From the NCBI GenBank assembly GCA_948567375.1, contig OX419756.1, forward strand, positions 62,882,333 to 62,946,332: DNA of 64,000 nucleotides, in the 5' to 3' direction. A program made the translations under genes and the position numbers. Below the pieces are notes generated by a model. That model did no database searches, was not told where the DNA came from, and saw nothing but the letters and a program-made list of their open reading frames with translations. Shown in pieces: positions 20,000 through 29,720 of this stretch (its first letter is position 1; every line of letters begins with the position of its first letter). The stretch comes from Lunularia cruciata (taxonomy: Eukaryota > Streptophyta > Marchantiopsida > Lunulariales > Lunulariaceae).

Positions 20000-21115
20000 T
20001 TAAATGTGAAGGGAGAGACAACTATAGTGGTTTATGGTATAAGCTAGAGAGCTTGTACCAAAAGAAATCTCTCTTGAATCAAATAATACTGAAGAGATGC
20101 TTATACTCTTTGAAGATGAAGGTACCAAGGTGTCAAAGCACTTGAAAATTTTCAACAAGATACTAAGCCAACTTAAAAATGTTGTTGGGAAGTTAAAGGA
20201 AGAAGACAAAGTGGTAACTCTGCTCTCTACCTTACCAAATAGTTTTGATAATCTAGTGACTACTTTGAGTTGTAGTAAGGTAGAGAAGCGTACATTAGAC
20301 AAAGTAACAAATATGTTGCTTTTTGAAGAGCTACAAAAAATGCATTTTATGAAATTTTAGAGAGTGCACTTCTCATAGAGAATAGTGGCAAAAGTCATTA
20401 TAAAGGGTAGAGGTTGCATGACCAGTCTAGATGCATGTCAAAATCACAAACTAAGATACGATGTTACCATTGTAGTATGCTTGGCACTTCAAGTAGAATT
20501 GTGGGTTATTGAGCAAGGAATAGAGTAACAACAAGAAAAGAAACGATGAGAACACCACAACTACAACATCATAATTTTGTACAAAGGAGTGCAAGACATT
20601 ACTTTTTGTAAGTATTGATTGTGATCACATCAAGGGTCCCATCATTGAGTGGATATTTGACACTACCGCATTGTAGCATTGTATCCCAAGATGCAAGTTA
20701 TTCACCAGATGCAAGTTATTCACATCATACAAGGCAATAGATCTTGATAGTGTGAAGATGTGCAACAAGAGTGTTGTAGAAATTGTAGGGATTTGTGACA
20801 TCATTATATCAACCAATGCAAGGTTTACAATGATCTTAAAATATGTCTTCCATATACTAGATTTGCGGTTGAACTTAATGTTCCCAATTGTGCTTGATAG
20901 AGAAAGATAAAACTAACAATTTGGTGGTGGTATGCAAAAGTTGATCAAGGGTTCATTGTTGGTTGGACAAGTTAGCTTATGTTGCACTCTATACAAAAAA
21001 ACTATGAAAGTGTGTAGTCCCCAATTGAATTTCACTGAAGATGGTGCTTCTCTAATCTGTGGTACAAAAGGTTGGCTCACATGAGTCAGAAATAATTGCA
21101 GATTTTGGTAAGGAA
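20000..21115 (+). pseudogene. Copia gag-protease remnant
   Basis: Bases 20097-20350 encode a UBN2-type copia gag (HLKIFNKILSQLKNVVGKL, then LLSTLPNSFDNLVTTL). About 20455-20500 gives KIRCYHCSMLGTSS, a worn CxxCxxxGH zinc knuckle. At 20640-20890 WIFDTTAL (W-x-x-D-S/T in active copia protease), VKMCNKSVVEIVGIC and FTMILKYVFHI follow copia protease order. At 21060-21110 NLWYKRLAHMSQK is the GAG-pre-integrase LWHxRLGHMS motif. The element is cut near 21170 by the repeats that follow. Confidence 0.8.
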
Positions 21116-21175
21116 ATCTCTCAGTTTTCCTACCAAAGGTCTATCACTTAATCATTGCAATACCAAGAACTAGAC

Positions 21176-22560
21176 ATATCATCTAGAGGTGAAAAATGGC
21201 TTGAAAACATATGGAAAGATGTTATGTATGATGGGCTAGGTATATCAGATAGAAGTGTCACCAAAAGAGTACTTCTTCTAATAGAGCAAGAGCCAAAAAT
21301 AGCCTCAATTTGTTATACCAAAATCTAGACAAATTATCGAGAGGAAAAAATTGGTTTGGTAACATCTAGAAGGATATTATATATAATGGGCTAGGTAGAT
21401 CAAATAGAGGTGTCACCAAAAAAAAGACTTTTACTAATAGGGTAGGATTTGAAAATAGCCTCTAATATTCCAAGGATAATAGAGAAACACAAAAGAGAAA
21501 GCACAAGTTCACACTCAAACTCAGATGCCCCAAAGGAGCACCTTGGCTTTATTATATAGCAAAGTAGAAACAATCAATGGAAGCATAACCCTTGGATAAG
21601 ATATATGGATTGGTGACATGTCATTGATCTCCACCCTCAGATTAGTTGCATGCATAGGTGGCATGTTGGATTTGGTCCTATCTGGTTGGTCAAACCAATG
21701 TTGACCAAAGGGAATCTTTAGGGAATCTTCTTGTAGGAATTCAAGAATTGCATGGGTGAGGTATCATTAGAAAGCTCTTAATGAGACAAACAAGGGGAGG
21801 GAATACCAATCTTTTCTGCTTAAGGGGGGAATCTGCACATTTCTAAGGCCCAATTCATCCATATAGGTCCTCAAAATTGCCTCTCAAGATTTCAAGCATA
21901 TATTTGATTTCTGATCTATTAGTATAAGTACCCTTTTGGTTATACCTCTTTCTGATCTATTTAGTCCATCATGTATAACATCCTTCCATATGTTATCAAA
22001 CTAAATTTCACCTCTAGATCATATGTCTAGCTATTGGTTCAAATGTTTTCAAGTCTATTTCAAGTCTACTCTTTTGGTGATACCTCTATCTGATCTAGTT
22101 AGTCCATCATGTATAACATTCTTCTAGATGTTACCAAACCAAATTTCACCTCTAGATCATATGTCTAGCTATTTGTATTATACTTGGAAACTTCAAAGCT
22201 AATTTTGGATGACTAAATAGATGAATTAGAACTCAAAAATATGTTAAAACACCCCATTCCCCTAGGATTGTCAAGAGCTTTGAAATGCTACCTCACCCAT
22301 GCAATTCAAAGATTCTTATAGGAAGATCCTCTAAGATTCCCTTTGATCAAAGATGGTTTGACCAGCCGGATAGGATCAGGACCGACCTATCATCCCATGC
22401 ATACAACTAATCTAAAGGTAGAGCTTGTTGAGATGTCACCTATCTATGTATATGATCCAAGGGTGGATCTTCTTTCAATGAAGTATCTTTTGCTATATAA
22501 TACAATCAAGGTGCTCCTTTGGAGTATTAGAGATTGAGTGCCAAGCTTTGTGTTTTCTCC
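21176..22560. repeat. Fold-back block: X-X-Y then inverted X-X-Y
   Basis: Two kinds of unit occur in both orientations. X (about 130 bp) is present as a tandem pair at 21176-21310 and 21311-21455, and again as an inverted tandem pair at ~21940-22060 and ~22070-22190. Y (about 300 bp) lies at 21480-21795 and inverted at 22245-22550. Y contains 'ccaaaggagcacctt' and 'gcatgggtgaggta' in both arms. The order X-Y-X'-Y' is not that of a simple palindrome (X-Y-Y'-X'). Y' is followed at 22601 by TAGTATCAAAGT, a worn tRNA-Met-type primer site, so X/Y are probably copia LTR segments in head-to-head, permuted arrangement. Confidence 0.65.
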
Positions 22561-22612
22561 TATGTTTCTCTTAAGGTCTCTTATCCTCAAAAGATTAAAA
22601 TAGTATCAAAGT

Positions 22613-23500
22613 AAGTATTTCAATCCAATAGAGTGGATCACCCTTCTTGGAGGAACAGGGGCTTTTGAGACCAAGTGATTTTAAGGCAAGAAACCATAGT
22701 ACAATCAATAAATTAGGAGTGTATTAGAGAGAAGATGCGATGGAGGTTCTAGGAAGACAATATCCTACACCTTGCTTTCTATCTTTGAGTCTATTCCACA
22801 TCAAGATTATGTACATCCAACGTGAGCAAGTGAGAGTATACCTCATGTTCCATTTTGGAGTAGAGTTCTTAGATAAAGTGATGAATTCACCAAACTCAAT
22901 GATTTTGCTTGTGGTGATATATGATAGAGAGTGGGATTTGATGATTTAAAATTTGTTAAGATTGATTTGAATCTGCAAAATTCTCTCCTTTTCAACATTC
23001 AAGTAGAAATCCATTATGTGGTTAGACCAAAAGTAATGGTTAGGGATTTTGAAGTCTGCAATTTTAGTGAGGAATATTATCAATGAGTGATAGCCTCTGA
23101 ATTCCCAATAGTCCATGCCCCATCTTGAGTGATCATATTAACCCTCTATTGAAGTAGGAAGTAACAATTGAGCATTGTTGTGTGAAGGAATCATGGATCC
23201 ACAGTTGTAGGTTTGATGCAAAGAATGCAAGGAATATTGAATGAGTTTTGGGAGATCAAGATGACCATGGAGGCATTGCAAAGTCAAGTATGTACCTTCA
23301 GGAATGATCAGGCAATGAAAGAAGGGGAATCATTTCAAAATCTAGTACCAGCAGCCAAAGTACCTAGAGAGGCACTCATGCCAAGAACACCAAACCCGGC
23401 CAACAATGAGGTCACATTTTTACTACAGATGAAGAAGACATGCAATATTGAGCCTTACAAGTGACAAATTTCCATGGGAGTAGTGGACACAAATATCATG
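22613..23500 (+). other. Unassigned copia leader-like region with a short open frame
   Basis: Follows the worn primer site. The open frame 23213-23464 (83 codons, starting MMQRMQGILNEFWEIKMTME) is polar and helix-rich but matches nothing I recognise. It might be the N-terminal part of a gag. No other feature is evident. Confidence 0.25.
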
Positions 23501-23509
23501 GTGAAAGAA

Positions 23510-25170
23510 CTCTCAAACCTTGTATTTGCCTCTACTATTGTTGGATTTTGCAAAGGTAATCTATGTTGCTTTCTTGGAGCACATCCATCACAATAGAAAG
23601 ATTTTTGACTATTGGGTTCTTCTTGTTTCAAAATTATGAGGGTCTAAGTTTGAAACTAGTCCTTCTATTTCCATCTTCCTAATATACACAAGATTGAGAT
23701 AATCAAATCTACAATGCAAAAGTGCAATATCTAACTTTTGACACTATTTTTGCTTCTTTAGGTTCTCACTCTCCCCATCAAGTGCAACAATAGAGTAAGC
23801 TTTGGAAATGTTGCCTATCTTGGTAGCTCTGATCCTAAGTCTATAGAGCTTTAAGTCGTGAATACCCATCATCACCATTGCTCCGTCTTTCTTCAAGTAG
23901 CAGCCTTCTTTGGTGTAGGTGGTTTGGATGTTTTTGTGCATTGTTTGAATAGATTCCATTTCAACTCCAGAATGTAGAGAACTCCTTTGATGACTCCTTC
24001 TTCTCTCCTTATTTTCTCCTTCTTGTCTTCTTGCATTCATCTTGCAAGAATTGGGATGTATCATACTCCAACAACCCTAAGCTTATAATCATCAGCAACA
24101 TACATTGACTAGGTCCTTTCTTCAATCTTCTTGAAATCTTGGAGCCATTCCTGTCTTTTGGCCATGTACTCTTACACTCTCCCATCAGCACACCAAATAA
24201 TTTTTTGTAGATGTTTGTTGATATTTATAGCAATGCAAGAGCTAGCAATAAATGCAATACTCTATGTTGCTAGAGCATTGAATTGACTTCTAAGATTACC
24301 CGCAATATGCATCTTTCTTCTTGGGAGGTTTGCTCACCTCTGCATTGTCTTTCCCAGTGCCCCTTCTTTCTGCACTTTTTATAGCTTGTTCTCCTTTTTA
24401 ATTTAGAAATATCTATCTTCTTTTGAATCCCACCATAGTAGCTACCTCTAATGCTTCTTTTAGTGGTAGTAAGAAAGGCTCTCTCCCTTGAACTCTCGTC
24501 TTTGCCCTCTACACATCTGTTCAAAGTTTGTTCCTTAAGCAGTCTTATAGTGAGTCCCTTGATGGCTCGGTACTCCTAAGTACATTATCCCATGCAGCTA
24601 TTATATGGTGATAAGCCGATGGCAAACTGCAATTGATCTTGATGGGGTCAAGGAATATTCTACTCTTACACTAAGGTTACTTAAGTGGCTAGTGAGAATT
24701 TCTATTTGGCTAAGACCTACTATTTCTTCTCCTCGTATCATCTACAACTGAAAGAATCTTTGTTGGAGGAATGTGCTTGTTCTTAAAGCACATTGTTCAT
24801 GCAACTTATCAATCTACTCCACATTTGAGTTCAGGTTTTACAATTGATCAGTCTCTATAAATACTTCTCTTCTATGGTTGCATTTATTTATATTATGTAG
24901 CATCATCCTTGCTTTGCCAATCTGTCTCTTCTCCATCTACTATGGATTGTTCTAAAGTATTTATCTCATTGATGATCCTTATAAGCCTCTTTGAATTGAA
25001 TTTTGATCATCATAAGAAATTTCCAAATCAGGAAATTCTCCTCATTGACTGACTAATGTGTGCCGTCTCTTACATTACTCCTTGTGTCCCAATCTACTCT
25101 CAGATCTGAATGATCTTGTCTCTCTTAAATCCTACACTAAGCATAATTCTCCATCACTCTTGACACATTC
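23510..25170 (-). pseudogene. Copia gag to integrase-start remnant, minus strand
   Basis: Read from 25170 downward. About 24560-24700 gives a gag stretch (NCSLPSAYHHIIAAW, the 'LPxSYxxxxxxL' gag pattern). At 24290-24400 SYKKCRKKGHWERQCR is a CCHC zinc knuckle with its first Cys changed to Ser. At 23760-23930 GCYLKKDGAMVMMG and LKLYRLR match the end of protease and the GAG-pre-integrase. At 23560-23640 FYCDGCAPRKQHRLP matches the integrase start CxGCxxGKQHRxPF. Many stops are present. RT and RNase H are missing. Confidence 0.75.
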
Positions 25171-25551
25171 AGAAATATGAATCCATAATCTGTTGAAAAT
25201 TTTCATGAAATAGATGCAAATTTGCACCTCAATCATAAAACTAAAGGAACACTAAAAGATACACAAAGCAGATCTGCCTACTTCCTCTTATTGCAAATCT
25301 AGTCATATGATGTGAGGAATGAAATACATCTAGGCTAGTATGCAAGTATCAAGCTAATGGAACAGTTTATAGTGATGTCGGGGCTTTGCCTCTTCATACT
25401 TTCGCACAACCTTGACTATACCACTAGCATCTAGATGGAATGAAAGGTATTTCTCACTGAAACCTTAACTGGTGCCGCTTGGGTGCTATATACAAACTCT
25501 AACACTTATACTATAAGGTATAGGTTATATCAACCTCAACTACCACATGTA
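25171..25551. other. Leader/LTR of the minus-strand copia
   Basis: No coding region. It resembles 19080-19200 over about 120 bases and lies upstream of the minus-strand gag, as a leader or LTR would. No clean LTR end or primer site was found. Confidence 0.35.
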
Positions 25552-25969
25552 CTATCTTCTGAAATGTAATTTCAACTCGCTTGAAGTGATCCGAGAGTAT
25601 ATGCTCATGACATAGATTGCTTCTGCCCTGGTAGAAAGATTGCTCGAAAAGGTTGGGAGTCTATGGTCGTCTCTCCGCTTTCTTTCCTGGCTAGTATTGA
25701 ACACTTCCACCCGTTTCATGCTGGAGTATATGTCCCGTTCTGCTCTTTGGTTTGGGGTGTTCTCTGGTGTATCTGGGCACAAGATCGGTCCTGATTCCTC
25801 GGGAATGTGATGTCGATCGCTCCTTCCAAAGGTCTGCAATTCCAAGATGGGATGTTGACCTATGAGATAAATCTGAATGTTCTCTAGAAGAAGCTTCCAG
25901 TGCAATGCATGTTGTTGTGAAGGCTGTGGTAGCCACTAGAGAAAGAAAGAGAAGGATTGGAAGAGCCAT
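25552..25969 (-). pseudogene. Aspartic protease N-terminus (signal peptide and propeptide), broken
   Basis: On the minus strand, ATG at 25969 opens MALPILLFLSLVATTAFTTT, a good secretory signal peptide (hydrophobic core residues 3-17), followed by a Ser/His/Arg-rich stretch. The first frame closes at 25691. The overlapping frame continues with RAERDIYSSMKRVEVF and AIYVMSIYSR, which resembles the end of a nepenthesin-type propeptide ('GxYLMxxSIGTP'). At least one frameshift is needed. It lies 5' (minus direction) of the catalytic fragments at 18.8-17.9 kb, and the intervening 7 kb is copia sequence. A single gene split by insertions is therefore plausible but not proven. Confidence 0.5.
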
Positions 25970-26011
25970 GACTCCACTCTGCAGCCTCTTAATGTGATCT
26001 TAAATTGGAGG

Positions 26012-26019
26012 CTTATATC
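26012..26019 (-). promoter_or_regulatory. Possible TATA box of the aspartic protease gene
   Basis: GATATAAG on the minus strand lies about 43 bp upstream of the ATG at 25969, a plausible TATA position with a very short leader. Confidence 0.35.
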
Positions 26020-26715
26020 ACCTCACAAACATGCAATTAAGGATGGATCCACTAGAGAGAACTAGAACGTCCATCAGTATACCTGCTCCGATATACAATT
26101 TCTGCTTAGATCTAGGCGGGCGGAAGCTCGGCCCCCTTCAAGTATGAACCACGCTAAACGCGTATTTGTCTGAAATCTGATGTTGCTGTCTCAATCTTTG
26201 CAACTTCTGGCACATCAGGAATTTAAAACAAATGAATTTTTTTAACTTCTTCACCATGGAATCCTAGATTACTTTATCTGAGGATGGTTCACTGGAATCG
26301 GTTCTCTCGTTAGTTTATCATCAAGAAATCGGTCTCGCGATGTAGATTCCTGTAATGCGGTCAACAATGCAACCACTAAGATGATCGCGAACTTAAACGA
26401 AGAAATCCAAAACTGTGAAGCAAGTAACTTGGATATTTCGGTTAAGTGAATCTAAGCTTTGACGGAGTCCCTGTGTGCTATCTTGAGGTCCCGAATATGT
26501 CAAATAACATTTTCCAAATAGAGATGTACCGACTTATTACAGTGTGCAACATACAGTTAATTTCAAGTTTGAAAACCTTATCCCCTCGACTCATCCAAAA
26601 AAGCGGGCGCTGCCTGCCTGTAAAAAGTTTAACGTACTTCGTATGTTAGACAAAATGCCCAGAACAAGTCCGCAACTGGATGCCAAGCACATTAATTGTT
26701 AGAGAGGAGATGCAC
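26020..26715. other. No gene seen
   Basis: Sequence upstream of the minus-strand protease start. The open frame at 26446-26649 has no recognisable motif. It could hold promoter sequence. Confidence 0.3.
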
Positions 26716-27020
26716 CAAAAATGGTATCTCTGTCTTCTATGCAGGTAGGAGAGGCAGTACAACTACCTCTCTCTTATAGAGTAAAACCTCCCCAAAATGG
26801 TATCTTTGTCTTCTATGCAGGTAGGAGAGGCAGTACAACTACCTGTCTCTTATAGAGTAAAACCTCCAAAAAATGGTATCTTTGTCTTCTATACAGGTAG
26901 GAGAGGCATTACAACGACCTGTCTCTTATACAGTAAAACCTCCCACAAATGGTATTTTTGACTTCTATACAGGTAGGAGAGGGATAACAATTACCTTTCT
27001 TATAGAGTAAAACAATCGTG
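26716..27020. repeat. 76-bp tandem repeat, four copies
   Basis: Units begin at 26721, 26797, 26873 and 26949, an exact 76-bp period. Each contains 'atggtatc-ttgtcttctat', 'caggtaggagagg', 'acaa-ctacct' and 'cttata-agtaaaac'. The fourth copy is the most diverged and shortest. AGGTAG and CTACCT within each unit could form a short hairpin. No coding frame is shared by all units. Confidence 0.9.
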
Positions 27021-27292
27021 TTACCAATGCTATTAAGGGTTCAGTTTAGGGTTTGTCATATTGAGAGTTTGTTACTCACCCGCGGGAGGAGTGCGGCCTT
27101 CCTTCCTGGCCATATGTATAGGCTAGTTTCTTAAGTGTTTCCAAATGACTTTTTGAAGTTTTAGATTGAGTACTTAGATGAAATTTTCTCTGTACATCTT
27201 CTTCCCTTCCTTGACATTACTTTTCCTTTTGGTTATTTGGTGATTGGTGTTGGGTGCTATTGTTTTATATCTGTGTTTGATTATGTGCATAG

Positions 27293-27469
27293 ATGTTGGT
27301 TAATACAAAGAAACATAAGCACATTAGTGTGGAGATGAAGTTGGAGGTCCTCAATTTCCTCAGTCAACCTAGAGCCACCCATGAGCAAGCAGTATAGAAG
27401 CTTCTGGGGGCAAGCGCGACAGTGAGCAAAACCTAGAAAGAGAGAGACCTTATTATTGCATCTAAATGA
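27293..27469 (+). pseudogene. Pogo/CENP-B-like helix-turn-helix fragment
   Basis: A 59-codon stretch from ATG 27293 with in-frame TAG at codons 35 and 48. It reads KKHKHISVEMKLEVLNFLSQ, then EQAV, LLGASATVSKT and KERDLI. This follows the N-terminal DNA-binding helix-turn-helix of Tigger/pogo transposases and CENP-B ('LSxxEKLExLKxL...xxAxxFGVSxSTVSxIxK..'). The stops sit where Gln and Trp would be expected. Nothing of the DDE transposase domain follows, so it is a short relic. Confidence 0.5.
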
Positions 27470-28990
27470 AATTGATTCCAAATTTTATTTGGGAAATCCT
27501 CCTTATTTACACTATAGAAGTACTACCATTGGCACTACAATGTCACTATCATTTTATCTGGCAAATCCTCCTTTTTTACAGTATAAGACTGCTATTATTG
27601 GCATTACCAAGTCATTAATTATTTTGTAACGTATTTCACTATTAAGTACATTTATTGTTGTGTACTAAATATTCCAAGACTCTTGTTCGCTGATGAGAGG
27701 ATTTTACTCTTAAAGGGGTTATTAAGAGGTTATACTTTATATTTCCCTAGTATCTCATGGACGGATGTTGCTCTCCTATCCCCGTATATCTCAGGAAAGG
27801 AAATTGTATACATAGAGGAGAGGACGAACTGATAGAAAGAACCAATTGTAAACTTGCTGAGAAAGTTAGATATTAAGAAATCAAGTGTTAGTAAGAGCTT
27901 GGCCAAGTGCGTATGTAGAGAAGGAGTCCACTCGGGAGATGACTAATGAAAAACTAGATGAGTAGGGTAGATACGGAGAAATTTATAGTTCTCTTGCAAG
28001 TATCTTATGCTTTTCTTGTCTAAAAATTCATGTTTTATGTACTTTTGGCATTTGTTATTGACATTGTAACTATAATGATTTTATCCCTTGAAAATATTTT
28101 TTCTGATTTTCTATGGCATATTCAACTTAAATATTTGGCGACTCTGCAGAAATATGAGCATAATGCTTAAACACTAATTAAGGTACATTTTATTTTTTAT
28201 ATTTTGAAAAACGCTAGTCAGACTATATCATAGAATAGTTAAATTTTAGATCAAAAATGTTTTTTAGTAGAAGTCGATATAAGATAATATTTCAACTATC
28301 ATACTGTATTATATAGCCATGAACAATGATTTAGTTCCGGTTATTGTGAGAAATCGTCATCATATGTTGTTTCTCATTTTACCCGCAGCCAGTAATTAAG
28401 ATATGCAAACATTCAAAGAGTGTCGAGTTGCAATATGTAACTGAAAAATAACTGTACGCGCAGCGTTCATCTTACTGAACAGTCTAGAATAAAACCAGAT
28501 CCTTCGCAGTTTCGCATGTAATTGTCAACTTTTTAAAGTGGGACAGAACAAATTCTAGATCTCTAGTAACTGAGTGCTCGTAGGTAGTATTGCTTAGCAA
28601 GGTCAAACGTGGTACAGATACCAGATAAAGAATATACAAGCAGACTGTGCAACTGCTTCTGTAAAGCAGACTTGGGAAGGCCTGAGATCAATCAGACGGT
28701 CAACTTCCTTCTATTTTGGAGCACAGTAAGAGCAGAAACCAGAATACAGGTGAGTCGTTACAGTTTCGTCAAGTTGACTTGGTATGTAGAGTTTGGTAAG
28801 AACTGAGACAATCGTAGGAATGTTCTGAGGGAACAAGACTACCTAATTTTTAATACATTTAAGGTAGACCAGTTACCTTCCTGTTTGTGTGTCCAGCAAT
28901 CATATGAGTGCTGGATATGATTGATTACCAAAACATACAAAGTCTCACAAGCACGCTGACTGGTAAAGGACTGGTAAGGCTGCTTAGATG
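27470..28990. other. No gene seen; putative upstream region of the proline-rich gene
   Basis: AT-rich non-coding sequence. The open stretch at 28609-28806 has no recognisable motif. The segment nearest 28990 would be the promoter of the gene at 29094. Confidence 0.4.
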
Positions 28991-28991
28991 G

Positions 28992-28999
28992 TATATATA
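28992..28999 (+). promoter_or_regulatory. TATA box of the proline-rich protein gene
   Basis: TATATATA in 'ggtatatatactg', 95 bp before the chosen ATG at 29094. Transcription would start near 29025-29030, giving a leader of about 65 bases. This also argues against the more upstream ATG at 28908. Confidence 0.65.
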
Positions 29000-29093
29000 C
29001 TGCACGGTCACTGTTAGCAACCAGTATCTCCCTTTCATACTTGGAGTGACTATTGTAGAGGCAGGACTTGGAGAAATTGCAAGTATTGCCAAC

Positions 29094-29720
29094 ATGAGGA
29101 AGATGAATCAGTCGACCACTGGCTTGTGCATGGTACTGGTAAGTTGCGTGTGCATTGGAGGAATGCTATTGCCCGCAGCTATGGCATCCCGCAATCTCAA
29201 AGCGGATACTTCATCAGCACCACCACCAGCCTCGCACAAGTTCAATTTTTGGGACCTTTTCCCCATCTTCCCTAAATCGAGTCCGCCTTCCGCTTCCCCT
29301 CCCACATCTCCCAGTTCCAAACCTGATTACCATCCTCCCCGTTTCCCCACATTGCCCCGACCCAATATCTTTCAGCTTCCCAGTCCACCTCGGTCTTCCT
29401 CCCCGTCTCCCACTCCACTTCCTTCCCGTCTACCTTTCGTCCCGTTCCCCTCCAGATCTCCACCTCCTCCTCCTCACAGAACTACAGATTTCCCCCCTCG
29501 TCCACATACTGAGTCTCCTCCTCCGGAAACACCGGAATCCCCTTCTCGTCCACACAGAGAGTCTCCTCCTCCTCCCAAAACTACGGAATTCCCTCCTCGT
29601 CCACAAAGAAAGTCTCCTCCTACTCCCAGAACTACAGAGTCCCCTCCTGAGTCTCCTGTTCACAGGATTCCAGAATCTCCTCACCACTCTGCCAGGGCTC
29701 CCAGTTCTCATAGGGGATGA
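29094..29720 (+). CDS. Extensin-like proline-rich secreted protein
   Basis: A 208-residue protein, the only gene in the window that looks intact. From MRKMNQS the first ~30 residues form a signal peptide (hydrophobic LCMVLVSCVCIGGMLLP, likely cut after AAMA), so it should enter the secretory pathway and reach the cell wall. Residues ~40-100 are Pro/Ser-rich with FNFWDLFPIF. From about residue 110 to the end there are four loose ~17-residue repeats with SPPPP or SPPPE blocks and HTES/HRES/QRKS variants, for example PPRPHTESPPPETPE. Proline-rich runs of this kind are substrates for hydroxylation and O-glycosylation in extensins, but the Tyr cross-linking motifs of classical extensins are missing. 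The codon at 29103 is an alternative start three codons downstream. The frame is single-exon and free of stops. Confidence 0.75.
   Translation: MRKMNQSTTGLCMVLVSCVCIGGMLLPAAMASRNLKADTSSAPPPASHKFNFWDLFPIFPKSSPPSASPPTSPSSKPDYHPPRFPTLPRPNIFQLPSPPRSSSPSPTPLPSRLPFVPFPSRSPPPPPHRTTDFPPRPHTESPPPETPESPSRPHRESPPPPKTTEFPPRPQRKSPPTPRTTESPPESPVHRIPESPHHSARAPSSHRG

Noticed and set aside
23213-23464. 83-codon open frame as a named gene
   Set aside because: Helix-rich but without any family signature. It may be retroelement gag but cannot be supported.
26716-27020. Regular repeats as a possible CRISPR array
   Set aside because: Units are contiguous 76-bp tandem copies without unique spacers, in nuclear plant DNA.
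28908-29093. Upstream ATG at 28908 as start of the proline-rich protein
   Set aside because: The TATA box at 28992 lies downstream of it, and the extra 62 residues have no homology-like features and would bury the signal peptide.
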